DNA from: Cyanoderma ruficeps
Taxonomy: Eukaryota > Chordata > Aves > Passeriformes > Timaliidae
Length of the DNA: 64,000 bases
Direction of reading: 5' to 3'
Assembly: GCA_008694505.1 (NCBI GenBank)
Contig: VZDJ01000043.1
Location: 658,450 to 722,449, forward strand
The translations under genes were made by a program, and so were the position numbers. Below are positions 50,526 through 64,000 of this stretch, piece after piece. Below the pieces are notes generated by a model. The model was given only the letters and a program-made list of their open reading frames with translations. It had not been told where the DNA came from and made no database searches. Positions within the stretch are counted from its first letter, which is position 1. Every line of letters starts with the position of its first letter.

Positions 50526-51330
50526 TTATGATAATGATTGGACTACAACATCGTAATCAGAATTCTCCACGACACAGTACAGGTAGCTATAACTACTGTA
50601 TAGCATAGTGCGCAATTTTTGAAGCAATATCAAAGCAATTGTATTAAATCTAGAAAAATCAGTTTTTAAGTAGAAGTTAGTGTTGTTCATCCACATCAAG
50701 ATGAGGGTAAATCTCTCTCTTTAGCCTCAAGAGATAACCTGGAGGGGGGTCCCCTCTCCAGGCAGGAATCTCCACACACACTCCGGGAACAGGTGTGTGA
50801 GAATATCCTCCCTTTAAAAAGTAGGCCTGGGCTTTTGTAGTATCAGGTGATGGACTGTCAGTCAGATGTTCCCAGGCCAGCTCTCAGCTCAGCAGCCTCA
50901 GACAAGGCTATCAGTAGTATCACTTGTAGTTTCCTTTATCGGGTACTTAACCACGCCTGCCAGCCTGCCACATCCTCACCCTCACTCTCAGGATATTTGA
51001 CTTTTGCCAGTGATGAGTTGTACTGGTCTCAGCATTATTCAACACTAAACACACCAAGATACCCCCTTCTCCATTCACCACTGATAGGGTATTGTCGGAG
51101 TTGCTTTACCCCACTCCTGGCAGTGCATCTGGCTACAATTACTCCTCACACTCTTTTTTACCTCTGGAGCACCTTAAGTGATGGATGTGGGTTGGAATAC
51201 TTCTCAGATGGTTTTTCCCCTCTCATCCTGATTATATGGATGGAGCAGCATTTACAGAGGAGTTCTTTCTTTTGTGGTTTGTTTTTTATTTTGTTCTGGG
51301 TGCTTTGCAGGGTTTTTTTGTTTTTTTAAT
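50526..51330. other. Unclassified, partly GC-richer segment
   Basis: Follows the LTR candidate. The part at about 50700-50900 is richer in G+C and includes a strong inverted repeat (50738-50762); it could be part of an old LTR in the opposite orientation. A 160-codon plus-strand frame (50847-51329) is the longest outside CR1, but its C-terminal half is low-complexity (FF, LF, VF runs from a T/G tract) and it matches no family I know. I do not call it a gene. Confidence 0.35.
50738..50762. repeat. GC-rich inverted repeat
   Basis: Twelve-base arms (CCTGGAGGGGGG and CCCCTCTCCAGG) pair with one mismatch around a single T, so a cruciform or RNA hairpin is possible. It stands out against the AT-rich surroundings. 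Confidence 0.75.
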
Positions 51331-54300
51331 AGTCCTTATGAGCTGAGAGCAACATTTCCACCTTTAGAAAGCTCAACCAACTGGAGTGCTTGGATTCTGG
51401 GACAAGAAATAGTGCTGATTTAATTACTTACAATGCTGTTGTCAATGTGCAAACAAGCTAACTGAAGACTGTCATACCAGGAAGCTGCTTAGCAGAATAA
51501 GAAATGGTATCTTAAGGACACTTGTGCTGCTTAAGGTAAAGCAAGTGTTGTAGGGCACAATAGAGACTTTGAAAAGCAGCACTGGTTTGTGATTATAATC
51601 CATATTTATGTCACTTCAGTTGTCACAGACTCAGAAAAGCCTTACAAATTTGAGTCATCCTGGATGACACCCATACCTCCTACATACAGAAGAACCCTGT
51701 CCTTTATAAATACATATCTTAAATATCCTACCAATTTTGTGGAGCGACTGATGTTCTGTTATCTTTGTGTTATAAGAGCCTTATGCATGGCAAATAACAT
51801 ATAATTTCTTGCTGTTTTCCTAGTAAGACCTTAAAATCCTTGAAACAGGTAGGAGTCAGTTTCCTAATAACATACACACTACTGAGAAAACTAAGAAATT
51901 ATTAGGAAGTCACTGCTATTCTGGTATATGGTGAATTACTCAGATATTGCTGTACACTGAAATTCAACTTTTTATATAAACAGTGAGTGAATATGAATGA
52001 AATATTTTCAAAGTACTTAAAACATCCCAGATCTGCCATCAAGCACTGGACTTCCTGAGCAATTTCCCATCAGTGACTACACATGAAAGGTGGGAACTAG
52101 AAGAAAATCAAACTCTGAGAACCCTAAGAGCATCCAGCATTGACATTTTAACAGCTGTAGCAGATGTTGAACAATACTAAAAAGGCAGAATTTAGTTTTT
52201 GGATTAAAGCTGGAGGAATCTATGTTTTGCAATGTCTCTACCATTCTTGGGAACACTGGTTTACCTGATGTTTTTTAAAATCAGAAATAGATGCTTTACA
52301 TGTTTCCCTGGTGCATACCATGGATAATAAACTTGCCACTTGAAGTCCTTTGAGATCTGACCTATACAGGACCTAACAGGGTGAGCTTTATATTCCTTCC
52401 TGCTCCCTCATCGGTTACCACTCACTGCCAGCCCAGCTTGCCACTAAAGGAATTTGGGTTGTTCAAATATCCTGAAGTTTGTGTTTGTTTTGTTGACATT
52501 CAGAGAGCGTTGTGTTGAAATGAAATATGGGACCTTGGTAAAACTCTAACATCCAACCTTATCAGCAGTGTACCAATTTTCTCACTTTGTTTCTGTGTCT
52601 TCAAACTCTGAATACAATGTCCCTTTATAGTATCTAACACACAACTGATCCCCACAGCAGCTTATGAACAGCTGGATTCTTCTAAAAATTATGCTGCCAG
52701 ATATTTAAGGGGGGGAAAGTGTCCTTTTTAGAAACTTGTTTGCTCACCTACTACATTGTCATAATCTGCCTTTTAATTGCTGTGTATTTATTGGATTCTG
52801 ACAAAGAGTTGCAAAACATGCCTCTGATGATTGCATACATTCAAACACATTTAGATAGCACTTGCCTTAAGCAATCCTTATGTAAATGGGGTGAAAAAAC
52901 CCTGTAAACTGAAGAGAAGACAATGTTCTGTCATCTTCAGAAACACACAGTCAGTCAAACAATAACACCAACCATGCTAAAACAGTGGAAAAACCCCAAA
53001 CATTGCACATCAGCATTCCAGTATCTCTCACAAATGGTTCTTGCAGCTTTGTGACAAGAAGACACAAGACATCAATCTTCTCCCTATCTGCAACAATAAA
53101 ATCATATGCCACTTGGGACATGTAATTTATATTTTCTGTCTCACACACAGGGAATGTTTTCTCATGCACTAAAATGCTCTGAAACATACATTACAGTGCT
53201 GTGCCAGTGAAAAACCTCATTGGTAAAGTATCATAGCAGTGATAAGTGAGGAGGAAGGTATGCCAGGGTAGATTTCTCTGCTGTATTTAGACATGTGGAA
53301 AAATGATTTGCACAGAGTCATCTAAACAGTTGACTGGGTTGCCTTAATGGGTCATCATTCTTTTCTTTCTATGAGGAGGTCACCAGCATTCACAGATCAC
53401 CCTGACATAACCATTACTATTGGCACCTAGTTCCACTGACAGCAGAAGGCACGAAGAAGGCCCCAGTTATGCCAAGAGGGAAAACAATGAGGGGAAGGAG
53501 TGCAACACAAATTACAACTCAGGGAAAAGGCAGAAGAAGTCATTAATGTGATTAAACTAAAGAATTCCTCAACAAAAGCATGTTCAGGGACCTGTTTCTA
53601 TCGCTAGTATTTGTTAGGACCCTGGTGCGTCTCAAAAAACTAATAATTTCCAGTGCATGGTGGGTTCTGCCTGAAAAACCCGCTAAATAACAATATTAGA
53701 AAGTGTGTGACTGGCTACCCAGCAATTTGAATGTGTGTCCTCCTCTCCACAAGCCTGTACTGCCTCTTGCTTGAATTTAGTAATGAAGAAGATTAAAGCT
53801 GTCAGTTACATATAAGGGTTAAGAACTCCAAAAGGATTTATGACCTCTGCGCAGTCTCCAGGGAGAATAAGCAGACTGCTCCGTGCCAAAACACTCCTAA
53901 GCTTCCCTCCAGTGAAGAGCATTACAGCAAAAGTACCAGATAGACAGGGGGAAGGGGGAAGAGGTAAGGAATAGGGAAATGCAGCTGTCAGCATCTTACC
54001 TGCTGTGTGTGTTCCCCATTCTTACTTCACTCTATTGCCTCTTTTCTTTCAAGAAATGGATTTGAATTTACTCAAATTTAATGCAAAGTTTAATTAAATC
54101 AAGTTATGGAGTACTAGTACATTCTCTGAGGTGACAGTATTTTAGTATCGGAAAATCTGGAAATATAATTTGCCTTCAGCTCCTCTCCTCTAGGTATTAG
54201 AAAAAGAAAACCTTCTGGAATTATCACAGGCCAGTCTCTTGTCAAAACATAATCACATCATCTGCCCCTGCCTTTTGCACAAATCTACCAGTCAGCAGAG

Positions 54301-57300
54301 GTCTTTCAATGACCAATTTATTGAAGTCATCATGATGGGGTCTTTGAGAGGACAGAAACCCCAAATGAGGAAAAAAATCTGTGATTTGACTGCAGATCTG
54401 CAGCTGAGGCCAACTACTTATGAACCACAGCTGTGTGAAGCCTCCAGCTGGAAGAACAGGCATCTCTGTAAATATCAAAACCATCCCTCAACTGAAGTTC
54501 ACCTCGCTGAGCAGTCCATATTTCCACAGCTGCATCAGACTGTGGCAAAGGTGATGATAAAGGTTTACAAGAGCTTAAGCTCACCCACATGCTTAATCAT
54601 GCAATTCACATAATTTGGGTTGGCATTTTTAAAAACTGCCCAGTTGGCACCGGATCTGCTGCATGGCAGCACAGTCAGTGAGGGTCAACCCAACCTTGAA
54701 TGTGGAGCTGGGGGGAGGGGGCAGTTGTTTTTCATTGCACAGCTTTTCCCCATTAGTGATGAAGAAGCAGAGTTTTGTCAGCCCCAAAAAGAGAGGAAAA
54801 CAAGCCAATGGGAGAGTTTCAGTCTCTGGCACAGGGAAGGGCTATGATGACTGCAGCTGAGTAGCCTTTTCAAGCATAATGTTGCATGTCCTCACTTGTG
54901 TAGCAATTTATATCTTGTTTGCATAAGGTGTGTGAATGAGATGCATCTTTCCTGTGAAATGGGAGCATTTCTGAACAGTTATGTAATAAAGGTATTAGCG
55001 TGCCTGTCTGCATGCATAATGCCAAAGGAAAGGGAGAATTGTGGCTGAAACTAGAGGAAAAATTAAAAGGCTCGAAGCTTTTTTATAACTCCAAATCAAA
55101 TTTCTGTACATCTTTTGGTCATCTTTTGGACCTTTCCACATCACAAAACACTGGCAATAGGGAATGCAGTGGGGTGCAAATTGTGCACAACCTAACTGTG
55201 GGTCTAAGCCCCAAGTACTGCCAAAACTGGGTAAGGAGGGAAAGAAATTGATACCTGTGTATATTAGATTGGCTCCAAAACATACATTCTTAGTGTACCC
55301 TCAGTGTGAAGTAATTTTCTTATAATTTCATTGGGTATTCTAATCAAATGAGCATCCATGTGTAACAATTCATGTGAGAAAAAAACCCTGAAGATCGCTT
55401 AGAGATCCAGTTCTACCTGAACTGCGCACTTCGGCACAGTTTGGGTTAAATTGGCCACCAGAATGACTCATTGAACCTGGATCATTACATTGGAAAAGAG
55501 CTCTTCTGGAAGGAAATTAATGAGCTGAAGGCACAATCTAGCAAGACCCAGGATACCAGTATCAGTTCCAAGCAACTAGGCGGTTTCTTTATGGAACACA
55601 TGTATTTTTGGATAGCACTAAGACACTGCCATAAGGAACTGTAGGAGGAGAGCAGATTACAAGCCAGGATCTCACCAAAAGTCAGAGGCAGGAAACAAGC
55701 AGAAGAAGCTGTGGGGAGCCTGTCTAGATCCAAATGTCTCTTTGGAAAGACTGAGGTTAGAAACTGAGAAGATACAGAAAGAGAAAGACAAGTTAATATA
55801 TCTTCAAATTATAATGCTTCTATTGTTATGCCCATCCCTTCCATGCCAGAGCTAACAACTTCATAGATACTACAACTCTTTTTTTGCCAGGAAATGAACT
55901 GAAGCAGTACTTCATCACCCCCTTTTTCCTTTCAGCTTCAGTGCTGAGCTCCTGTGCTTCAACATATTACTTGTTCCTTTTACAGGTGATGCAGGACATT
56001 TTAGTCTTGTGGGAACCCCTTTCCAGCATGATTGCTCCTCCATGTGGCCCAGAAGTCCCAGGCAGATGGCTGACAGCAGTTCACTGCATTTTGTCTCTAG
56101 CCACTCACTGAATATGTATGAAATTCAAAGCAAGAATAAATTCAGTAAAGTAACAACAAAATCATCAGGAATACAGTTCCTTCCAGCCTTCCACTGTTAA
56201 ACACTAAAATCAGTGTAAAACAAGGAAAAAAAACCCTTAATATTTCTGGTTTCCTCAAGTCTCAGGATTTGTTTTTTTTGCTTAAGTTTAGCAGTAGTCT
56301 CACATTCAAGTGACAGTAATTCCCTGTAGTCCCTGACAAATTCTTCTGAAGTTTTCCTGTTCTGGAGCATATTGCTTTCTGGGATTTCTCCCAACCAATT
56401 ATACCTGTTTGAAAGTTAGATGTTTTCCATAAAATCAAGGTGGTTTCTTCAATGAAATGACAGGCCTCCCATCTATCTTACATTTTTATCTTCAGGTGGC
56501 TGAATCATACAGTGGAGATGCTTATCTCTCTCCATTAGTACACTCTGAGAATGGGAAGGTAATTTAAAATTGATGTTTCAATTTAGATGTTTAAAATTCA
56601 AATAAATTAGTCTGTTAGTGAATAGATTAAAAAAAAATTGTGGACAAACACTCTTTATTAAAGGTATTTATCATTAACTACATTAATGTCCAGAATATGT
56701 AGAGTGCACTGACTAGACCATTTTCTTTCTTCTGGTCAATATTAGGATCATTCCACCTATGTTGGCAAGAGTTAGAAAGGGGAACGTAATAATTTTTAAA
56801 TCAAAGCCCAGTTTATTGGCAGTGCTCCATTTCAGATGCAGGAGATTAATTTTCCTGTGTTGAGTTCTGATACTACATTCCCATGTTCCTATGTTTCTAT
56901 GCTAGGATGCTGTGTTGAACCATCTGAATTCTGATACTCCACTGAAATGTACAGGAGCCTTGACTGTCACAAGAATAACCGTTCCTGGATATCTTTACGT
57001 GACTTTTCAGGAACAGGGGATGCTTTTGAAATCCTTGGTATGAATGATAATTTGAGGTGACACCCAAAGACACCAGCAAACATAGGAATAAAGCATACTT
57101 ATTTTCAATTTGGTTTTTAAAATATGGGGAGTTTTTTCTGTTTTCTAGGATTAGCTTTCTACCACAAAATTGGAGAATTATAATCACAGAATACCAACAT
57201 CTTGTGCAGCGTGTGTTCAAGGGAGCCCTAGATGCATGGATGAAATTCCCAGAGGCATTCACACATCAGTGTAATACTTGGTTAACTCCCATATTTCACA

Positions 57301-60300
57301 CATTTTGTCTTTTTTTTTCATTTATTTTTTCCTGTAAATCATTAACTGAAAGATTATTTTCTTACCAATAATGAAAAAAACCCAAACATTATTTGGTTAT
57401 GACCTTGACTCATGACCTTGTCCAGGCAGCAAAGCAAAATCTTGGGGCTAGATAACTACAACTGTAGACTCAAGGAACAGAAAACTTCCATGGCTTGATC
57501 CCTGTACAGAGAGAAGCACTGCAGCATTCAGGAAACGCCCGTGTTTTCCAGTTTTGCATGTTTGTGTTATTTGGAGCTATCTGCCATCTTGGTACAAAGT
57601 GACTTCATCCAAGAAATTTGCAACCCCTTGCAGCCAAGTGTCCAAGAATGAAAGAATGCAAACAGTAAGGTAGAGAGTGTGGAAGTTAGATATTTACTTA
57701 GTGTTTTAAAAGAGAACATCTATTCCAACATATGTAGGGGTTTAGATGCTGTGGAAAAAGCAGAGGTCTCATCTGAGGAGCAGTGCACCAGCTATTCTTA
57801 TCCTGTAGCTTTCCTTCTGCTTTTCAGCTTTAATGAGATTTCACAAACAATTCTGTTTCCACATCAATTTACACATTGCAATATCCTTGTCAGAGTAAAT
57901 TTTTTTTTTTTTTTGGTCTGAAACATTACAGAGAGGAGAGATAATTGGAGGATGTGTGTAACTTAAAACACTTGCAGATTTTATAAGATTTGATAGTTTC
58001 TTGTTTATGTTTACCATGACTTACAGAATTGGGAAACAGGCCCAAATCAATAAGTATATGCACTGTGTAAATACAGTCACATCCCAAATAGAAGCATTAA
58101 GTGGGAAGAGACTGGACACTAGGCAGTTTTTTGTTGATATTTTGTACATTATATATCCTGCAAAAAGAATAATTATAGATGTGGCACTCTAATGGCCTGT
58201 TTTTCAGAAACTAAAAGACTAACATTTAGTAGGTTTTTAGTTGTAGTTAATCTGTTTAAGTAGAGGTTTAGTCTTCTATTATTCAAAATTCTGACAACAG
58301 ATATTCAGACACTACTTTCTAAATGCATCCCTTTAAGTTCCAGGTTGTAGCTCAGAATAACCCAAGCCCAAAGCACTATTTCGGGCACTGGCATTTTGAT
58401 CTTTCTCTTGGAGCTAAGGTTCCTGCACAGTACTTAGGAAAGCTGCTTCTCAAAGGAATGGCCTTTCTGTAGATAAAGTGAGCACAAGCTTGAAATAAAA
58501 GCTTCTGAGGGTAGGCTATGACTAATCTGTTTTAGCCAGCTGATAGGTTTGTCTCTTTCTCAAGATAATCAGCCTTCAATCCTTTCCTGGTGGTAGCAAT
58601 CATTCAAGAACCTTAGTTTGGACCTGGTAAACCCTGTATTTGTCATTCAGTCCCATGGGCTTTCTCTTGTGTATTCCTTAAATTCTAGGTGTTTTCTCCG
58701 CTGTCTCTCACTATTTATGGATTTGTCTTCCTTGATGACTGTTAAGTAATAGTTATCAGACATGTTGTAAGAGAGCCAATGATAAGGAAAGGCTGCCTGG
58801 GGCTCCTGTTGTGAATATTGCAGCTGTGGCATCCACAAAAGTCTAACTGCCTCACATGTGGCTAGACTGAAAACTCCTGGGCACTCCAAACTCTAACCTC
58901 CTAACAAGGTTATCGTGAGAGCCAGCTCCACAATCAGCAACTTCCAGTCCAGCCAAGATCCAGGCTAAATCCACTGGAAGCTCATGTCATCTGCCTTAGA
59001 CTCCACAGACCTCTTTTCTTTTGGCCTCTCCATATGTTTTCTGGCGTCCAGCCTCTATGAACTTCTCAAGAGATGGTTTTTAACATCTGGAACGTTGGTT
59101 GAATGAATTCTGCCTTTTCAGCCTAACTAAACAATCCACCCTGGGGGCCTTGGGACATTTGAAATTGCGTTTTCCATAATGTTTTAGTCCTGGGGAGGCA
59201 CACTGTGGTTTCTAAATACAAAAAGGTAGAAAGAAGAATGTTAGAGGAGAGTCATCTAAGTGATTCTGAGGTTTGTGCTGGACCAAGATGGGAAAAAACC
59301 TATGAAATTGCTATCACAACTTGCATGTCAGCCTCTCTTCATCAATTTATTCATTTTTTCCTCCAGTAATGACTATAAAGTCAGCAGGAACAGGTCCTTG
59401 CTTTCATTGTATAAAATAAAATATGTAGAAATATATATTGTTGCTTTTTTTAGTGCTTTATATCTAAAGTGTATTTGGAGCCTCTCTGATGTACATGATG
59501 TCCTGCTTGCAGCCAGACAGCCAGTAAGAAGATCAAGCATTCTGTGCTATGCAAAACTGACATTCTGAGAACATTGCACCTCCTAAACATTAGCCTGAAA
59601 GCAACCCACCAGAATACAAACCTGCATATCATCAAATAAGAAAGATCTTACTTGTTAATGGGGAATTAAAGTGATAGGAAGATTAAGACAAACTCTAAAT
59701 GACCAGAATCATTCTGTTTAACAGAGATCAGCTTAATCCAAGTAAACGTCAAATTTAAAAATGGTCTGTAGCACCTTGTGTGATCCACCTTGTTCACATC
59801 AACACTAAAACGGTCATCCTGGGAAGGGTTCCTGCAATAGGATTAAAAAACCTTCTCACTGCTGCTTAGGAAAATTTTCAGAATATTTGCTTCTACCTCT
59901 GCTTCACCTATAATTTTGTAGTGCTGATGGAGGCATCAGGATGGCCTTGCCCACGTACACAGGGTGAGAATGGACACGTAGTCCTTGCAAAGCAAAGCCA
60001 GTGGCACAGGCACAGAGAAGCTGATCCTGGCAAAAGTCTGCCAGGGAATAACCTGACCAATCACCTAACAACATTTTATTGTCGTTATTGCTGTCAAAAT
60101 ATGAGTGTTTTTTCAAACTCCCTGACTTCTGGGCATCTCCAGAATATCCTCAATACTGCTACTCACACAACTCTGTGAGCTCTCAGCCTAAAGGACATTC
60201 TTTTGTCTCCTTCTGTAAATATTTAATTGCTGGCTACAAGCATAACATCTAGTTGACATAAGCACGCACACGTCCTGGTATCTACATTTCCATTACCTTA

Positions 60301-63300
60301 CAGTCACAAAGTATTTGTGCGTATCATGCTGTGTTAGAAGTCATTAAAACATTATGCATCATGTGAAAATCACCGTGCACCATATTGAGTATTTTCACAA
60401 AAATATGCAAAAATCCACACAATCATAAACTGATAACATTTGGCAATTAAAATTCAATTAAATAATATTGCAAATGTATTGATAGGCATAAGAAAAATAC
60501 TTCTTCAAAACCCCTCTTAAAATTCAGAGATCCATTTTATAAAAATTGGACTTATAGAAAAGATATTCCTGCATTTTGAAATATAACAATGCATGAAAAT
60601 TCTTACACTACATTGTAACTCTAAGCTCTGCGGTTGTATATAAGATTTCATGAAGACATGTCAAGTAAATTGTTCATATTTGAATCACAGCAATACAGCA
60701 AATCTAACCCAAGATTCAAAACACAGCAGAATGCATATAAAATCTCATATAAAATCTCTCAAATTCTGCCTGAGAGATATTTGTAAAGAAGTGGTTTGTT
60801 TGGATGTGGGGATAGCTTGTTCAATTTTTAACTTTTTCAGAAGAAAACAAGTAACCTCAGCACTCAAAGGTGAAAAGAAATGTGACATTTCATGACAGTG
60901 TGGAAAATACGGCACTATCTTTGGCTTTGTTGCTATTAAAATCATTGTTTTTGCAGAAAACCACTTGGTCTCCTATGCAACAAAATCCTTCAGCAAATGC
61001 TAGCATTTCAGCACCAATGAATTCTATTCCTGATCAACAAAGCATTTTCTCAATTTTGACAGAGTTTAAATTTGTATAAAAATTGTAAGTTTAAGTGTGT
61101 GGTCAAACCAGCTGTTCTTCTGACAAAGAATTTTATGTCACATGAATGCAAATGGCATAAATTAAACTGAAGCTGATGTCTTTCACTGTTAATTTTAACC
61201 TTACTCATGAGCAGCGTAGTTTGAGGTTATTCTATTGAAATTAATTTTTGCTATCATGAGGGTTAGATTAAAATTTTAACTTTAAAAGAATCCCAACCAA
61301 CAACATATTTCAATCCCCTCCACAGGAAATGGTAGTTTTGTCTAATGCAGACTTCTAACTTTTAAAAATATAGAGGATACTGTTTTAATCTAAATTCCAC
61401 CAAAACTTAGTAAGCAGCACACTGCAAACAAAGGAAAATGTTGTATTCCTCAAAGTGCAAGTCGTCAAAGTACTTCATAATTCTAATAATAGCTTTCTGG
61501 TATTAACAACCTAGAATACAAATGACATCCGCTAAATATTTGTTAATTACGTTTTTGAATTGCTTATGGCTATACCAGAGGATATATTCCAGGCTCTGAT
61601 TTCTATTAATAGATGCCTGCTTTGGAAAGCATAAACCTCCCTCTGTCCTATCCAACCCCTCCATGGCTAAGACAGCAAATTCCCATCTTTTAGACCACTT
61701 ACTCTCAATAAAATACAATAAGCTGCTGCTTTCCCATACTAATCAGGGAATATCCACAACGTGCAGTTCTGTAGGTTCTGTGAAACCTTTTGTGAGCTCT
61801 TAAGAAATGCAAAATTTTAATTAATCTGAGCCAGCACTTGTATTTTATGCTTTCACGGACTCCAGCATTCTGTAACTCTTCAGGAACATGTAAGATTCAG
61901 TTCAAAGGGATATTTATCGCAGTTATCTAAATGTATTGAGATTAGACTGAACTGTAAATAGAATAAAGTGAACTTTCTTACTAGACATGTATTTATTTCT
62001 CCTTTGATCACTTGGAAACAATTCAAGTGCAATCAGACCCCAAGCCAAAACTGTGGAGCTATGAAGTTTACACAATGTTTTTATAACAACTGTTGAATTT
62101 CAGAAAATTCTGACAAACACTCATGCCTGCATTTTAGATCTTCAGCTTTATTGAACTGACTGAATCTAAAGAAGGGCCAAAGGTATACAAATTACCTCCC
62201 CAGTTTGGGGACCCTACAAATCTAACCCATAGTCCATATTATAGGAGCACAAATAATCTGTCCCACCATTGCAGTTAAGTACCCCTCTCTTTCTACACCC
62301 CTAAGGCAGAAGACACATAGGGAAGTAGCTGCTTCCACATGAGTGCTTTCAATAGAAAGTACAAGAGTTACTTTTAAAAGTCAGAAGTTGTAAAGAGGGC
62401 AACACGATTTAATCCTGAAAATGCTGTGGAACGACTTCCTCAGGAGACGTAATATTGCAGCAACAAAACCAGTTATTCTAAAATATTCAGTATTTATTAA
62501 TAAAATATTTTAACTATGGTGCCAGTAACACTATTAAATTAATTTCTCTATTTGTATAACAAAGAGATAGATTTTTAAGAAGTACTAACCTGTTTTTCTA
62601 AAAATGTCCCTGAAAAGTACATACTCACTGCAGACACAAACATTTACATGCTTCAGCTTGTGGTACAGATGAAAAAAAAAATCCATGAAAACATATTACG
62701 TAGGTATTGACAAGCTGGATAAGAATGCAAAGACTGATCCAAGAGCATGTATCTGCTACTTCTGGCACGGAATAAGACTGACATTACACCTGCCCTGGCT
62801 AGGTGAAAGATTGCCTAGATATAAAAAGGCAGAACAAACACCAACAATGACTCTTTCATGTAAGAGGCTGGAGAACATTGTGGTGTGAGGGTAGGGCAGA
62901 TAGAAATGGCTGCTCAAAAGCTCTCCAAGGACAGGGCACCAAGGCTACTTAAACACCACATGAGAGAGAGGCAGTGGGAAATCTACCCTTGCGGGTTTTA
63001 TTGGACAAACACATATCCTGAATGTCATCAGGGCAGTTGATTTGTCTTATCCCAAAGCTACAGTTACACACCATCTGAAAAATCTTTTTCCTTCCTCCTC
63101 ACTCTGCCTCACAATGAAATTGTTCTTTCATTATCTAAGTCCATTGCACATTTTTCTTGGTCAAATCTGCCTGTCTATGTCACCTAGGGCTGTAATAACC
63201 CTACTGCTTCTTTTCAAGAGGGGGAAAAATCAAGAAGAAACATGCACACACATGCATCCAGAAGCAAAGGTTTTACTGTCCAGGGGCAGAATACTGTGTG

Positions 63301-64000
63301 AAACAGCTCTCTTCTCACAGAACAGGCGACAAAAGCCTGCCATCTCCTCTCCTCTCCTTGGTTGACAGCATCAGCAATCTTGAGTTTCAATGCAAAACAC
63401 TGACATAACCCCTTGGGTTATAAGCCAGCTGCCTAATTTTGCAAAGTATAAGAACTCAGCTGGCCTATCTGCTCTCCACAGCCAGCAGAAGGAGTTAGGA
63501 CCCTCTGGAGGGAGGGCTGGAATAGCCAGTTAGGCTGACTGCCTTCTAGAATTCTCCCCCATATCAGTTCCAGGCTGATTCTGGGAAGACAGGGTACCTC
63601 AGCTGAACAAAATAATTCATTTCATGTGAACTGAGGTTTCTGTGTAGTAAAATAAATGATTCTCCTCAGAGAACAGGATTGCAAAACTGAAGGGCTCTTA
63701 GAGTTAACCTTTAACTGGAATGGCTAACCCAGTGCTTTGTCTAGTGACAGGCAGGCAATTTCCTAGTGTTCCTGTCAGAAGAGGAGGACAAGGTGCTTTG
63801 ACGCAGCGAGATTGTAGGATGTTGGCACTGAGAGACAGTTCTCATGGGAGCTGTGAAAGAAGGTGTTCTAGGGCTGTCTTTGGGCAATTCCCATGCAGGC
63901 CAGTCTTGTGAAAGAGAAATGAGGAATAAAAGCAGCAAATTTATCCACAGAGAATGGATTTTTGCTGGCTAAAAGTTATGTTTATGGTGGTGGCTTTGTA
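51331..64000. other. AT-rich non-coding single-copy DNA
   Basis: About 12.7 kb with no recognised exon, RNA gene or interspersed repeat. Minor features are a T15 run at 57900-57914, a 12-bp tandem duplication at 60734-60757, and a TATA-like word at 63447-63453 followed by AATAAA at 63651-63656. Frames of 80-124 codons (for example 54239-54613 plus, 56897-57262 minus, 63042-63365 plus) are unrecognised and overlapped by frames on the other strand, as expected of random open frames. Confidence 0.55.
60734..60757. repeat. Tandem duplication of 12 bp
   Basis: CATATAAAATCT occurs twice in a row, exactly, followed by CTC. Confidence 0.8.

Noticed and set aside
50847..51329. 160-codon plus-strand frame as a possible gene
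   Set aside because: No recognised domain, its end is low-complexity from a T/G tract, and it begins in a suspected repeat remnant. Length is within chance expectation for the window.
55424..55450. GCACTTCGGCAC segment recalling the start of U6 snRNA
   Set aside because: Only a short central match; the following bases do not continue as U6 and no T-run terminator lies at the right distance.
1..64000. CRISPR arrays, bacterial operons, tRNA or rRNA genes
   Set aside because: No regularly spaced repeats, no ribosome-binding-site/long-frame structure, and no tRNA or rRNA consensus segments were seen; the sequence is of vertebrate nuclear character.

Overview
This window looks like non-coding nuclear DNA from a bird, with no convincing protein-coding exon, tRNA, rRNA or other structural RNA gene. 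The evidence is as follows. Base composition is AT-rich, and stop codons are dense in all six frames. The recognisable interspersed repeats are 5'-truncated CR1 LINE fragments, the dominant avian retrotransposon, plus a few solo LTRs of avian-type endogenous retroviruses. No Alu, B1, L1 or other mammalian repeat was recognised, and the N characters point to a draft assembly. A songbird is possible, but I cannot prove a species or say whether this is a gene desert or the inside of one or more very large introns.

Layout. 1-4039: AT-rich single-copy DNA with small microsatellites and a perfect hairpin. 4040-4230: CR1 tail (+). 4231-15357: single-copy DNA with two G-quadruplex-type motifs (6.2-6.5 kb), several G/T- or A/C-rich patches and a (CCCTT)n tract at 11.7 kb. 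15358-15471: CR1 tail (-). 15919-16212: a small solo LTR on the minus strand with matching terminal inverted repeats and an imperfect 6-bp target-site duplication. 17863-18014: CR1 tail (+). 28483-28744: CR1 (+). 35448-35878: CR1 (+). 42450-43757: the longest CR1 copy (+), split by a 483-bp LTR, also with inverted termini and a 5/6 target duplication. 49866-49910: possible short CR1 end (-). 50215-50525: probable third LTR (+), followed by a GC-richer stretch with a strong inverted repeat. The rest to 64000 is AT-rich single-copy DNA.

No gene network can be described. What can be read is a history of insertions: CR1 copies with at least two types of 3' end, mostly in + orientation, and later retroviral LTRs reduced to solo copies, one nested in a CR1. 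Five N sites (one 25-base gap and four single Ns) all lie in low-complexity tracts. No previously undescribed system is claimed. The most useful second-look items are the nested LTR/CR1, the compact solo LTR whose TATA-like box and poly(A) signal come from a duplicated 11-mer, the homeodomain-type palindrome near 45.3 kb, and the A-depleted composite tract at 11.6-11.8 kb.
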